The position numbers and the translations under genes were made by a program. From Coprobacter secundus (GTDB lineage Bacteria; Bacteroidota; Bacteroidia; Bacteroidales; Coprobacteraceae), in the NCBI GenBank assembly GCA_000803105.1, contig JTDA01000002.1, forward strand, positions 429,206 to 493,205: DNA of 64,000 bases, given 5' to 3'. Position 1 is the first letter of the stretch. Each line of letters begins with the position of its first letter. This document shows positions 35,201 through 43,581 of the stretch, in pieces. The notes under the pieces are model-generated. The model did not search any database. It was given only the letters and a program-made list of their open reading frames with translations, and was not told the origin of the DNA.

Positions 35201-37984
35201 ACAACATCAACCTTTCGAGACAAATTATCTCCAGGAGCCAAAGAAGAATGGACTTTTACCATAAAAGACCAAGCAGGGAATCCTGTTTCAGCACGGTTTA
35301 TCAGTGAGATGTTCGATGCTTCTCTCGACGCAATCATGCCTCATAATTGGTATTTCAATCCCGTTCATACTTTCCAGCCTTATATCAATTGGCAAAAAGG
35401 ATATTACAAATATCAACAGACCTTCACCAGCCGTTATCAGCCTATAATAAAATGTAATGCATTCCAATACGACTTGTTAAAGGTCCCGTTCTCTATTTTA
35501 TATTTAAATGAATATTCTAATGTCTCTTTCTTAACCAAATCTTCAGCCTTTACAGGAAGACTATACGGATTGAAAATACGTGGAGGAGGGCTAGATGAAG
35601 CTGTTTCTATTGCTGACGCAGCAGGAAACATTATAACTCGGCCTGAATTAGCAAAAATTCCGGATAACAAATTAAACATCAATCAAATTCAATCCTCATA
35701 CAGGCAAAACTTCAATGAGACAGCATTCTTCTATCCTCATTTACAAACAAATGAAAATGGAGAAGTAACTGTTCGATTTACTGTTCCCGAAGCAAATACT
35801 CAATGGAAATTTATGGCTCTTGCATTTACAAAACAGTTGCAATACAAACTGGAGCAAAAGACAACTATAAGTAGTAAATCTCTGATGGTAGCTCCTAATG
35901 TGCCCCGTTTTGTCCGGCAAGGAGATAATGCCAACATAGCTACCTTAATCAGTAATACTGGAGATTCTATATTAGAAGGAACAATTCACTTTGAGCTATT
36001 TGATCCATACACTAACATCTCTGAACAACAAACATCTCAAATATTCATTTTAAGACCCGGAGAATCAAAAACCGTTATCTATCCATTCACAGCTCCAGAA
36101 GATAACGATTTGATGGGATTTAGGGTAAAAGCTGTTACTCCAAAACTTTCTGATGGGGAACAACACTGGCTGCCGATCTTGCCTACAAAGACATTAGTCA
36201 CTGAAGCTAAAAACTTCAATATTGGAGAAGGGAAAATAGAAAAAACGGTAGAAATGAACAATTTCATTAATAATCATTCTAATACTCTCCAAAATTACCG
36301 AATGACTTTAGAATACACTGCAAATCCGATTTGGTATGCAATACAAGCTTTGCCTTCCCTCTCTGAAATTACCAATGAAAATGCAACCCAAATTTTCGCG
36401 TCTTATTATGCCAATACCATGGCTGCAGGTATTGCTGCTATGAATCCCCAAATAACATCTGCCATAAATATTTGGAAGGCTAACAACAAAAACAACAACT
36501 CCTTACGTTCAAATCTGGAGAAAAATGCAGAATTAAAATCTATATTGTTATCTGAAACACCTTGGGTCCTCGATGCTCAAACCGAAACCGAACAAATTCA
36601 AAATTTGGTACAATTATTCGATAAAAACAGAATTCCTTATTTACAAAATGAGGCTTTAAAAAAACTTCGTAATCTTCAAAGTAATGAGGGTGGATGGAGC
36701 TGGTTCAAACAAATGCAACCCAGCCAATTCATCACGTTAAACATTCTATATGGAATGAGTCAATTGACAGAAAGCGGAATGGTTCAATTTGATGCCCCTA
36801 CAAAAGAAATGCAAATAAAAGCATTATCATATGTAGATAAAAAAATAATAGATAATACATTTGCAAAAACAACTGACAGACTCTCTTATAATCAAATTGT
36901 TTATCTCTTTGTACGAAGCTATTACAGGGACATTCCTCTCTCTGGAAAAACATTGGATATCCATAAAGACATGATGAATCGTATGCTGAAACAATGGCCC
37001 GGATTCTCTTTATATGAAAAAGCTTTGGCTGCTGTAGCAATGTACAGATATGGTTTTGATAATGAAGCTCAACAAATAATCACATCTTTACGTGAATATG
37101 CAACAATTACTTCTCAATCGGGGATGTTCTGGCAAAATAACCGATCAACTTACAGCTATAGAAACAGTGCTATACAAGTACATACAGCTATCATGAATGC
37201 TTTTACAGAAATAACTCAGGACACTGTGGCATTAGATAAAATGAAAACGTGGTTATTACAACAAAAGCAAACCCAAAATTGGGGGAATATACCATCAACA
37301 GTCGATGCTATTTACGCGTTAGTTCGAACAGGTAGCAATTGGACGAAGAATCTTAACGCAACGCAAATCAAATGGGGAGAAAAATGGCTTCCAGAGAATG
37401 AAAATAATAAAATTACCGGTTATATGCAATACAGCCGACAAGGACAAGAAATAAATAAAAGTCTGGGAAGCATCACAATAAAAAGTAACAATAAACAACC
37501 TTCTATAGGCGCAATTTACTGGCAATATTTTGATGATTTCAAAAATATAAAAAACTCCTCTACACCGGGACTATCTATCGAAAAACAACTTTTTGTAGAA
37601 AAAATAACTCCAGAAGGAAGCGAATATGTCCCTCTGAATACAACCCTTTTACATACCGGAGATAAAATAAGTATTCGATTGGTAGTAAAAGTAAATAGAG
37701 ACCTGGAATTTGTATGTTTGTCTGACCAACGAGCCGCTTGCTTCGAACCGGTAGAACAATTGTCTCAATACAAATGTAATGAACAAGTATGTTATTATCA
37801 AGAAACAAAAGATGCTTCAACCAATCTGTTTTTTGATTACCTACCCAAAGGTACATATGTATTCAATTACAATGTAAGAGCCGACCGACCGGGCATATAT
37901 AACAATGGGATTTCGACCATACAATGTTTATATGCTCCACAAATGGTTGCCAATACTGCCGGAGGTATGATTACAGTAAAATAA
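32201..37984 (+). CDS. Alpha-2-macroglobulin-like protein lacking the thioester cysteine
   Basis: A 1927-residue exported protein with signal peptide ending near VPAQ. An N-terminal helical region of about 350 residues precedes MG-type beta domains (e.g. FTDRSLYRSGQKVQFSGIYY, an MG2 hallmark, near residue 565). The A2M domain starts near 1175 (FFYPHLQTNENGEVTVRFTV). The thioester-domain helices follow with NEGGWSWFKQ near 1495. Where typical members have a CxEQ thioester motif, this protein reads TNENATQIFASYYAN (about 1390-1404), so no thioester can form. Bacterial homologues are envelope protease traps or Bacteroidota surface proteins of uncertain role. Monocistronic. Confidence 0.87.
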   Translation: MKINQISGILFFLFSCAFFNVPAQDIELRQLFNAQDSARMANPATFLRRAEENLQLALKEKNTPQVIKLLIERMACQIEISRDSFPSQIKKIETIAQNSSQPEEKAILNSLLAELYLNFYSQDSYTYNSRENLTVVPDNIAEWSGNLFIEKINKLLIQSLLPQKILQQTSMSKFESIINIGTDSPELRPTLFDFLSYRAINMYNNYTYKQNFPTQTQVSGKQLMAPFSNFITYKFTGKAGEPRTRILTIYQDLLRFRDKNPMSPAFIIANLDRLSYANQWSTDKTLYPQILKKQINFYKDSPWSIEIAVQLLSYIQQRQDSSLNATLPSILSICKNLLSTYPDFEKSKCLNDIIANIECPFIAIKVPDFIYPDNKNYLHLSYKNIDNIRTQIYRIPAITQLKTEKEISTFCISNHLIYNNIIQLSDTITPIQKNDSCLIPISTPGQYIIKISTINDSSYSACAIVHMTRLMTAYSRIQNNETIFVTDAKSGKPIKKASILLYNSATYNDLKYINSYETDKNGIVTFSTSEETRYRVVYKNDTCPISSYTSYPYSFDEPNNYNLTLFTDRSLYRSGQKVQFSGIYYISGKNKQGVIPSQKLKLNLSNRGKIISSTKVTSDDFGSFSGEFTLPENLLLGQFQINCSSDKARTSTSFEVADYKRPTFHIDFKKSHDILNFGQIVNIRGIVTRYSGINLPNAKVEYRIIRLANWFGQGRASQAQIAEGTSITDSDGKFTIRFVPQKPEEDALSIGVSYNYQINVIVTSPTGETQEGQTILSIGDTPIIISLSMPQIIDKTQSIPLDIQITNTQKNDIDLPCKYILYALYPSKKVQDFYELEKNKIRIQVEEKSFTSKHIPDSVNWNQLPSGAYRLVIQTTDTQGKIISNETNFILYSPKDKALPVNVTVWLPKEEYNVKPGNTIKVPYGTAFKNAYVLYQLYEGEKILETKQLKISNQSKGLNITYKTSYKENLLLSLIFIKNGKIYDRQIIIKKEKPNPILQITTSTFRDKLSPGAKEEWTFTIKDQAGNPVSARFISEMFDASLDAIMPHNWYFNPVHTFQPYINWQKGYYKYQQTFTSRYQPIIKCNAFQYDLLKVPFSILYLNEYSNVSFLTKSSAFTGRLYGLKIRGGGLDEAVSIADAAGNIITRPELAKIPDNKLNINQIQSSYRQNFNETAFFYPHLQTNENGEVTVRFTVPEANTQWKFMALAFTKQLQYKLEQKTTISSKSLMVAPNVPRFVRQGDNANIATLISNTGDSILEGTIHFELFDPYTNISEQQTSQIFILRPGESKTVIYPFTAPEDNDLMGFRVKAVTPKLSDGEQHWLPILPTKTLVTEAKNFNIGEGKIEKTVEMNNFINNHSNTLQNYRMTLEYTANPIWYAIQALPSLSEITNENATQIFASYYANTMAAGIAAMNPQITSAINIWKANNKNNNSLRSNLEKNAELKSILLSETPWVLDAQTETEQIQNLVQLFDKNRIPYLQNEALKKLRNLQSNEGGWSWFKQMQPSQFITLNILYGMSQLTESGMVQFDAPTKEMQIKALSYVDKKIIDNTFAKTTDRLSYNQIVYLFVRSYYRDIPLSGKTLDIHKDMMNRMLKQWPGFSLYEKALAAVAMYRYGFDNEAQQIITSLREYATITSQSGMFWQNNRSTYSYRNSAIQVHTAIMNAFTEITQDTVALDKMKTWLLQQKQTQNWGNIPSTVDAIYALVRTGSNWTKNLNATQIKWGEKWLPENENNKITGYMQYSRQGQEINKSLGSITIKSNNKQPSIGAIYWQYFDDFKNIKNSSTPGLSIEKQLFVEKITPEGSEYVPLNTTLLHTGDKISIRLVVKVNRDLEFVCLSDQRAACFEPVEQLSQYKCNEQVCYYQETKDASTNLFFDYLPKGTYVFNYNVRADRPGIYNNGISTIQCLYAPQMVANTAGGMITVK

Positions 37985-38006
37985 ATATAGATAAAATTTA
38001 TATTTT

Positions 38007-38054
38007 AATGTCGGTAAAAAGAGTGCCTAACCTGTTTTACCGACATTATTTTTA
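38007..38054 (+). terminator. Intrinsic terminator after the macroglobulin-like gene
   Basis: A 13-bp stem (38007-38019 with 38035-38047, AATGTCGGTAAAA / TTTTACCGACATT) is followed by ATTTTT. The IS begins nine bases further on. Confidence 0.75.
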
Positions 38055-38063
38055 CAAAAAAAA

Positions 38064-38087
38064 GGCCTAGTTGACATTTGGGGTGAT
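38064..38087. repeat. IS left terminal inverted repeat
   Basis: 24 bases that are the exact reverse complement of 39108-39131. Confidence 0.85.
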
Positions 38088-38107
38088 GTTTTTCTATCAA
38101 AATTTCT

Positions 38108-38127
38108 CTAGTTGACAAAATGGGTGA
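38108..38127. repeat. Internal near-copy of the IS terminal repeat
   Basis: CTAGTTGACAAAATGGGTGA repeats the terminal sequence CTAGTTGACATTTGGGGTGA 41 bases inward, in the same orientation, with only a few changes. No equivalent copy is seen at the other end. Confidence 0.75.
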
Positions 38128-38136
38128 TATTTCCGT

Positions 38137-39063
38137 TTAATAGTGTCTTGACACATACTCATCAATCAACAGCTTTCTATGTTCTCTGGTAAGTCCACTA
38201 TGTACTCTTACCTTTGATTTTATGTCAGAGAATATGCCTTCCAGGCCATTGTTTGTATTTGGTATGATCCTGTCTTTGTAGTCATAGAAGGTCCAGAGCC
38301 GCTTCATGTTCCTTTTTACGCTCAAATATGCACTTCTGAGTTTAGGCCTCATATATGGAGGTGTCTTCATCCTTTTGTCATGGACACGCTCATTAAGTAC
38401 TACCTTGTATTTGTCATGCCATTCTTCAAACGCCCCAAGAAAGCTTTCCTTGTCCATCTTTGTCATACTGTTGACTAAGGTAAGCAGTGCTTTGGATGCA
38501 TCCAGATCCGGGTTCTTGGTAAGATAATGCCTGACGGTCATCATCTGGTGGAACTGGCAATGTTGGACAGGATAGACCTTTAGGGATTCTGCCAGACCGC
38601 GCATACCGTCAATGACAACTCCATATATCTTGAAGCCGTGCTCCTTAAGCCTGTCAACTCCCTCAATATAATCAGCTGTCGTCTCATATTTGACATATTT
38701 GCGCCACAGTATCTTGTTTCTATAGGCATCCTTTATGACCATCAGACCAAAGTCACGACCCCAATAGGTGGTATCCATTTGAATGATTACTTGTTTGTCC
38801 TTCGAGATCTTCTGGACATAGCGCATTCCTTCAAGGTCACGGGATATTGTCCTGACGGATACTCCGTATTTTTGAGCAAGCTGCTCGCGAGTCTGCTTGC
38901 CCTCGATATAGTCTGTAATAACTTGAAATTTGTCACGACGAAGTCCTCCGTCAAAACGACGGCCACAAGACTTACATTTATATCTTTGAATGCGGCCTCT
39001 CAAGCCATTCCGGACAACTTCTGAAGACCCACAGAAAAAGCATTTTTTTAGCCATATAAACAA
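38137..39063 (-). CDS. DDE transposase with zinc ribbon (IS1249-like / MULE type)
   Basis: A 308-residue transposase. An N-terminal CxxC...CxxC zinc ribbon (CFFCGS, CKSCGRRFDGG) and a helix-turn-helix (EQLAQKYGVSVRTISRDLEG) precede the catalytic core. Catalytic acids fit D in IQMDTTYWG, D in GVVIDGMRGLAE, and E in NTNNGLEGIFSDIK. Start is TTG 39063; the only nearby ATG is out of frame. It appears intact, so the element may be active. Confidence 0.85.
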   Translation of the reverse strand: MFIWLKKCFFCGSSEVVRNGLRGRIQRYKCKSCGRRFDGGLRRDKFQVITDYIEGKQTREQLAQKYGVSVRTISRDLEGMRYVQKISKDKQVIIQMDTTYWGRDFGLMVIKDAYRNKILWRKYVKYETTADYIEGVDRLKEHGFKIYGVVIDGMRGLAESLKVYPVQHCQFHQMMTVRHYLTKNPDLDASKALLTLVNSMTKMDKESFLGAFEEWHDKYKVVLNERVHDKRMKTPPYMRPKLRSAYLSVKRNMKRLWTFYDYKDRIIPNTNNGLEGIFSDIKSKVRVHSGLTREHRKLLIDEYVSRHY

Positions 39064-39107
39064 TAATCTTCACAAATATATTAAAATCAATATATTACGA
39101 ATATTTT

Positions 39108-39131
39108 ATCACCCCAAATGTCAACTAGGCC
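39108..39131. repeat. IS right terminal inverted repeat
   Basis: 24 bases, exact reverse complement of 38064-38087. It lies 54 bases from the 3' end of the lysO-C gene. Confidence 0.85.
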
Positions 39132-39184
39132 AAAAAAATAACTTTTTATTTCCAAATAAATCCAATAATAACACTTATCACAGA

Positions 39185-39811
39185 TTATAATTTACAAAAT
39201 AAAGATATCAATAACGGAACACTAATCTCCAAAATTATTCCATGGACTATGGCAACTGGAACAATACTTTTACCAGAACAGCGACTAATGACAGGCAGGC
39301 AAACATCCATCGAATTAATGCCAGCTACAGATACCGGTGCATATTTTCCAAATAAAGATGCATAAAATGGAGCCCCGAACAAAGCTAACATCTCTCTGAT
39401 AATATTAGCAAGTAAAGCTATAGTGCCTAATTGTGTTGCCATCTCCAAGCCAATTGCCGCCTCTTTGAACTGCACGATGAGCAAAGAAGATAAAGAATAG
39501 TAAGCAAATCCGCTTCCTATCGCCATACAATCATACACATTCCAAGTTTTCAACAGCATACTTGCCATTGCAGAAAAAAGTAACGTTCCCAATATCGTAA
39601 ATAATGGCAATAAAAAAACAGATACTTTCATATCTTGTAACATAGCGCCTATTTCTCCATTTGCGCCTATATTTAACCCTACTTGAATAATAAGTGCATA
39701 TAACAACCACATAGGAGCATCAGCACAATAACCAACCACATCTTCGTTCCCAAACATTCCACAAAATATTCCTGCCAAAAAGCTCCCTATAATAATCAAA
39801 TTACTTTTCAT
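39185..39811 (-). CDS. LysO-family transporter, C-terminal part (separate gene)
   Basis: A 208-residue polytopic membrane protein matching the C-terminal part of LysO/YbjE (DUF340) lysine exporters. Helices start at MKSNLIIIGSFLAGIFCG, with the conserved VGLNIGANGEIG, GSGFAYYSLSSLL and later GINSMDVCLPVI. ATG 39811 overlaps the upstream gene by 11 bases, so the two halves are translationally coupled. In Bacteroidota LysO is usually encoded as two proteins, so this is not a broken gene. An upstream open extension to 39877 lies inside the partner gene and was not used. Exported substrate, lysine or an analogue, is inferred. Confidence 0.85.
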   Translation of the reverse strand: MKSNLIIIGSFLAGIFCGMFGNEDVVGYCADAPMWLLYALIIQVGLNIGANGEIGAMLQDMKVSVFLLPLFTILGTLLFSAMASMLLKTWNVYDCMAIGSGFAYYSLSSLLIVQFKEAAIGLEMATQLGTIALLANIIREMLALFGAPFYASLFGKYAPVSVAGINSMDVCLPVISRCSGKSIVPVAIVHGIILEISVPLLISLFCKL

Positions 39812-40097
39812 TTTGGTCTCCTTTCTTTGATAATATTCTATACGCCAAATAAGAGGCGAATAAACTTCCCAATACACCGCAAACGGCTAATAATACTGCT
39901 TGTAAGCCAAAATTTCCAATATTATTAATTATATTCTTATCGGCACCTATTGTAATACCAAAAATAAACAACATTATAAAAATTGTATAAGAAATCGTGC
40001 TTTCCAGCTTTCTTAAAATATAGACTCGACGACATAGATAACCTATTCCTATCCCTATACATAATAGGCATAAAATCATAACCATATACATAACCAT
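39801..40097 (-). CDS. LysO-family transporter, N-terminal part (separate gene)
   Basis: A 98-residue membrane protein with about three helices (LCLLCIGIGIGYLCRRVYIL, TIFIMLFIFGITIGAD, LQAVLLAVCGVLGSLFASYL), equal to the N-terminal DUF340 portion of LysO. It overlaps the start of the C-terminal gene by 11 bases. A -7 element for the pair may lie far upstream at 40328-40335, giving a long leader. Confidence 0.82.
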   Translation of the reverse strand: MVMYMVMILCLLCIGIGIGYLCRRVYILRKLESTISYTIFIMLFIFGITIGADKNIINNIGNFGLQAVLLAVCGVLGSLFASYLAYRILSKKGDQNEK

Positions 40098-40519
40098 TTA
40101 ATACGGGCAAAAAAATTCCTCAATTTCAATAATTAAGTCAAAATAATCACTAAATATAAAAAAGACTTTAAGGAACAAGTCCTGAAAAAGGAAGTATAAT
40201 TTAGATAAAACCACTAAACCAATGGACATGCACACCCAAAACACCACATGACATAAAGGTATTTTGTCTGTTAAAACTATTTAGAAAAATTTTATTCATA
40301 TCTCAATGCATTGTCCTTATTCGGATGCAAAGGTAAGAATAAAATATCAAAATATCAAATTGCTATATATTTTTATGCCATATAGCAATATTTACAACAT
40401 TATAATATCAAATTGACATATTTTATCTAACAAATAACATCTATATCCATTATAGAACTCTGTAACACAATGGTATCATCAGTTTCATCTTCAAGAAATA
40501 TTATTCATTACAAAATACA
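40098..40519. other. Long 5' leader and promoter region of the lysO pair
   Basis: No coding content seen. On the minus strand TACCTTTG at 40328-40335 fits TAnnTTTG and would give a leader of about 225 nt. Within it, a GACTT/AAGTC hairpin (40164-40181) is followed on the minus strand by six T, resembling an attenuator. The hairpin overlaps an alternative GGAC-TTG-TTCC pairing. Between 40350 and 40430 are repeated ATATCAAATTG stretches and an inverted repeat (ATTGCTATA / TATAGCAAT). No known riboswitch recognised. Confidence 0.4.
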
Positions 40520-40549
40520 AAAGGCAGTTACATCCCTGTAACTGCCTTT
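40520..40549. terminator. Hairpin terminator downstream of tRNA-Ser
   Basis: A 12-bp stem (AAAGGCAGTTAC / GTAACTGCCTTT) lies 34 bases beyond the tRNA 3' end on the minus strand, with a T-rich tail. Confidence 0.7.
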
Positions 40550-40582
40550 CTTCCATATGTTTTATCAAGAATCAGATTTGAG

Positions 40583-40670
40583 CGGAGTGAGGGGGATTCG
40601 AACCCCCGAACCGCTTTAGGCGATTACACGCTTTCCAGGCGTGCCTCTTCAACCACTCGAGCATCACTCC
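40583..40670 (-). tRNA. tRNA-Ser (anticodon GGA)
   Basis: An 88-nt cloverleaf with a long variable arm. Acceptor arm GGAGTGA pairs with TCACTCC; anticodon stem CACGC/GCGTG carries loop CTGGAAA with GGA; the T-arm reads GGGGGTTCGAATCCCCC. CCA is not encoded. It reads UCU/UCC serine codons. Located between lysO and the TonB receptor, transcribed on the minus strand. Confidence 0.96.
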
Positions 40671-40785
40671 AAAAATGAAATAGCTTTTACCGGGGATGCC
40701 CTTCGGCAAAAGCTGTGCAAATATAATTCTTTTTCTGAAATCAGACAATTTAATCATCATTTTCTCTCAATAAAATAATATTTTA

Positions 40786-43173
40786 TTAAAATCGGATCGT
40801 TACATCTGTACCAAATGTTACCGGCCTACCTTTCTGTGCAAAGCCATTATCTTGTTTTAAATTCTGAGCATTCATCACTTCAAAATAAAATGATTGATAC
40901 CGACGATTAAAAATATTTTTTCCCCATATCTTTAAATTAAAAGGACCCTTGGTGAAAGAAAAACTCCCATTTACTAATTCATAATAAGGTTGTGATACGT
41001 CATTCAGTTCAGTCCAATAAATACGTCCTCTACCAAGATATTGCAAATCAATATCTATCTTATCAAGCCACGAGCAATTTACCGGTATAGAGTAACCTCC
41101 TGTAATTGCCAATGTATGCTTCGGTGTAAATGGTACGTAATTATGCTTATAATCAATTTCTCCATCATTATTAGAAACAAAACAGGCATGAGTAAATCCA
41201 TAAGAAACTGAAAACTGTAAATTATCCATCGGAACATATCGAAAAGATGCCTCTATACCTTTGCTGACCGAACGCCCAGAATTTTTGGTAATCCGTCCAT
41301 ATCCACTGACAACAGATATCTGCTGATTACGACAATCAATATAAAAGGCTGAAATATCTGCAAAAATACGATTATCCCCAAAAACAGAATGTCCTCCTAT
41401 TTCGTAATTCCAGCTATGCTCCGGCCTATACGCAATAATATCCCGCATTGGCATACTCTCAGACACCTGTATTTCTGGAAATATTCCAGACGGCATTTGG
41501 TAAAATGCCGTCTGCATTATCTTCTCTCTTATTTGAGATTGTATTAAATTGGAAAACATCTGAAAATTATATCCTCCGGAACGATAACCACGTGCTGCAG
41601 AAAGATAGAGAACAGAAGATTTGCCAATCTTATACTTCAATTCAAATTTCGGGAGTAATTCCCACATATCCATTCGTTCTTTTCCTTCAATACTCAGAGG
41701 AATATCAAGAGGTATCAAAATAGGTATAACCAAATCTCCCCCTATAACAGAAGGGCGTACAACAGTCATCTGACCAGAAATATTCCCCCGCAAATTGTCG
41801 GTCGAGTATGTATTATGTTTTATACGAGAATTTTCGTAATCGAGGCGTAATCCTATTGTACCAGATAAACCATTAGTAAACATATTATTATAAACCAATT
41901 GTTTGAACACAGCCAATCCAAATGTAGGAGTCTGATAAGTACCATTAATATATAAATTATAATTATCAATGTCTAAAGACAAATCCGGCATTTTAGGATA
42001 TTGTACCTTCAGAGCCGATAATTGAGTATTGGTCTGCCCTTCTATTAAATAAGAAATCCCATCTTTTTTAAAATTAACTGGTCCATCAGTTCTCAATCCA
42101 GAGTAAAAACCAAAAATACCAGCCACCCATTGTAAATTTCTAAATGCACTCGACTTAAATACAACTTCTTGAGTAAATGCATTTTGTTTTTGTTTCTGTT
42201 GTAAAGTAAATACCGATAAGGGAGTAAAATCCTGGTCAAGATGCATATTATCCTTTAAATATTGATAACCAGACGTAGAACTCATAACAAAACACTCATG
42301 AGTATACTGTACAAAAAGACTTGTAGTCGAAAGATTTCGTTTATAAGAAGCCTCATCATTATAATTAATTTTTTCCCACCGTTTTTCAAATTTATCGTAT
42401 TTACTATACGGATATCCATTTTGTCGACTATATTCAAAATCAGAAGATATATTTATCTTTAACCTACGATTGATGCGCCACTGTAATTGTCCCCGTCCTC
42501 CAACGACCTCTGACGTTCCTGATTTTTCTCCAGTATATTCATTCATAAAATAACCATCATCCTTACGATATCGCCCATTTAAAGAAAATGCAAACTTTTC
42601 ATTCACTTTATAACTATGCGACAATGCAACACTCCAAGCATTTCCATTACCATATCCTCCTCGAATTTTCGTACCCTGATAATCAAATGGGGAGCGAGTA
42701 TAAATATTTACCAATCCTGCCATTGTATTTCGCCCATAAAGTGTCCCTTGCGGTCCTTTCAATACCTCAACTTTTTCTATATCCATAAAATCAAAATCAA
42801 AAGCACTTTTATCCAAATACGGAACATTATCTACATATAATCCTATCACAGGAGAATTGATACGAGAACCTATACCCCTTATATAAACTGATGATATTAA
42901 CTTAGATCCATAATCCGGAACATAAAAATTAGGGGACAACGTAGATAAATCTTTTAATGATATAATCCGACAATCTTCTATATTTCGAGTATTAAACACT
43001 GTTATTGAAGCAGGGAATTCTAATAATTTCGATTCAGATTTAGGATTGGAAACTATTTGAATCTCCTGCAAATAATAATTTTTATATCCAGTCGAATCTA
43101 CATATTCTTCTCCTGCATTTCCAATTAAAGTCAATAATAAAAAGCATAAACACATAAGTTGCCGTCTTATCAT
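40786..43173 (-). CDS. TonB-dependent outer-membrane receptor (iron-complex type)
   Basis: A 795-residue receptor with signal peptide ending near GNAGEE. The plug domain has NPKSESKLLEFPASITVFN, SVYIRGIGSR and the marker KGPQGTLYGRNTMAGLVNIY, followed by a 22-strand barrel ending in GRPVTFGTDVTIRF. It lacks the N-terminal CarboxypepD-like domain and the SusD partner of carbohydrate receptors, so a siderophore, haem or cobalamin-type ligand is more likely, though not identifiable. Divergent from an ECF sigma operon. A -7 element (minus TAAGTTTG, 43184-43191) is unusually near its ATG, which would make a nearly leaderless mRNA. Confidence 0.87.
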   Translation of the reverse strand: MIRRQLMCLCFLLLTLIGNAGEEYVDSTGYKNYYLQEIQIVSNPKSESKLLEFPASITVFNTRNIEDCRIISLKDLSTLSPNFYVPDYGSKLISSVYIRGIGSRINSPVIGLYVDNVPYLDKSAFDFDFMDIEKVEVLKGPQGTLYGRNTMAGLVNIYTRSPFDYQGTKIRGGYGNGNAWSVALSHSYKVNEKFAFSLNGRYRKDDGYFMNEYTGEKSGTSEVVGGRGQLQWRINRRLKINISSDFEYSRQNGYPYSKYDKFEKRWEKINYNDEASYKRNLSTTSLFVQYTHECFVMSSTSGYQYLKDNMHLDQDFTPLSVFTLQQKQKQNAFTQEVVFKSSAFRNLQWVAGIFGFYSGLRTDGPVNFKKDGISYLIEGQTNTQLSALKVQYPKMPDLSLDIDNYNLYINGTYQTPTFGLAVFKQLVYNNMFTNGLSGTIGLRLDYENSRIKHNTYSTDNLRGNISGQMTVVRPSVIGGDLVIPILIPLDIPLSIEGKERMDMWELLPKFELKYKIGKSSVLYLSAARGYRSGGYNFQMFSNLIQSQIREKIMQTAFYQMPSGIFPEIQVSESMPMRDIIAYRPEHSWNYEIGGHSVFGDNRIFADISAFYIDCRNQQISVVSGYGRITKNSGRSVSKGIEASFRYVPMDNLQFSVSYGFTHACFVSNNDGEIDYKHNYVPFTPKHTLAITGGYSIPVNCSWLDKIDIDLQYLGRGRIYWTELNDVSQPYYELVNGSFSFTKGPFNLKIWGKNIFNRRYQSFYFEVMNAQNLKQDNGFAQKGRPVTFGTDVTIRF

Positions 43174-43581
43174 ATAAATCTTTCAAACTTAAAATAGTTA
43201 CACCCTTACAAACTTTCTATTTATATCACAAAGGAATATGATAAACATTTAAGACACAATCGCTATATATAGTGATTTTTCCTATTCTCCACTCTATAAT
43301 TCTATTTTTATACATAAACATTTTTCTACAATTTTACACATAATCAGATATAAAAGTTATATCTTGTTATAAAACAAAAGCTAATTCACAAAACCTAACC
43401 TTCATTTTTTGCATATCTCATATATTTTATCGTAATTAGCGACCTATTATAAAAGCACCAGAAACAGATAAATTTAATTTTGAAGAAAGTTTACTTGAAT
43501 AAAGGAACTTTGTTCTAATTATTGGTGTTTTTAAATAAAAGCTAATTCTTAAAACACACGTTATCTCGGGATATATTTTAT
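43174..43581. other. Divergent region between the receptor and sigma-factor genes
   Basis: AT-rich, without credible coding frames. Minus strand TAAGTTTG at 43184-43191 may serve the receptor. On the plus strand GAACTTTG near 43505-43512 is a weak -7 candidate for the sigma gene with a 70-nt leader. Confidence 0.45.

Larger units (their letters stand above)
38064..39131. mobile_element. Insertion sequence, IS256-superfamily (IS1249-like), 1068 bp
   Basis: The element is bounded by 24-bp perfect inverted repeats (38064-38087 and 39108-39131; start GGCCTAGTTGACATTTGG). It is flanked on both sides by A-tracts (eight A before, seven A after), which could be a target-site duplication in poly-A. 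It carries one zinc-ribbon DDE transposase. A near copy of the terminal repeat occurs again at 38108-38127 in direct orientation. Its base composition (about 45% GC in the gene) is clearly higher than its neighbours, as expected of a transferred element. Confidence 0.85.

Noticed and set aside
38306..39024. Plus-strand open frames of 73-128 codons opposite the transposase
   Set aside because: They are antisense shadows of a well-supported transposase with intact motifs.
39811..40097. A broken lysO gene (frameshift between two parts)
   Set aside because: In Bacteroidota LysO is commonly encoded as two overlapping genes, so the split is normal.
40340..40440. Repeated ATATCAAATTG units resembling a small repeat array
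   Set aside because: Only two or three degenerate copies without regular spacing; not a CRISPR or iteron array.
40572..40760. Minus-strand open frame of 62 codons across the tRNA region
   Set aside because: It overlaps the complete tRNA-Ser cloverleaf and is a translation of tRNA sequence.
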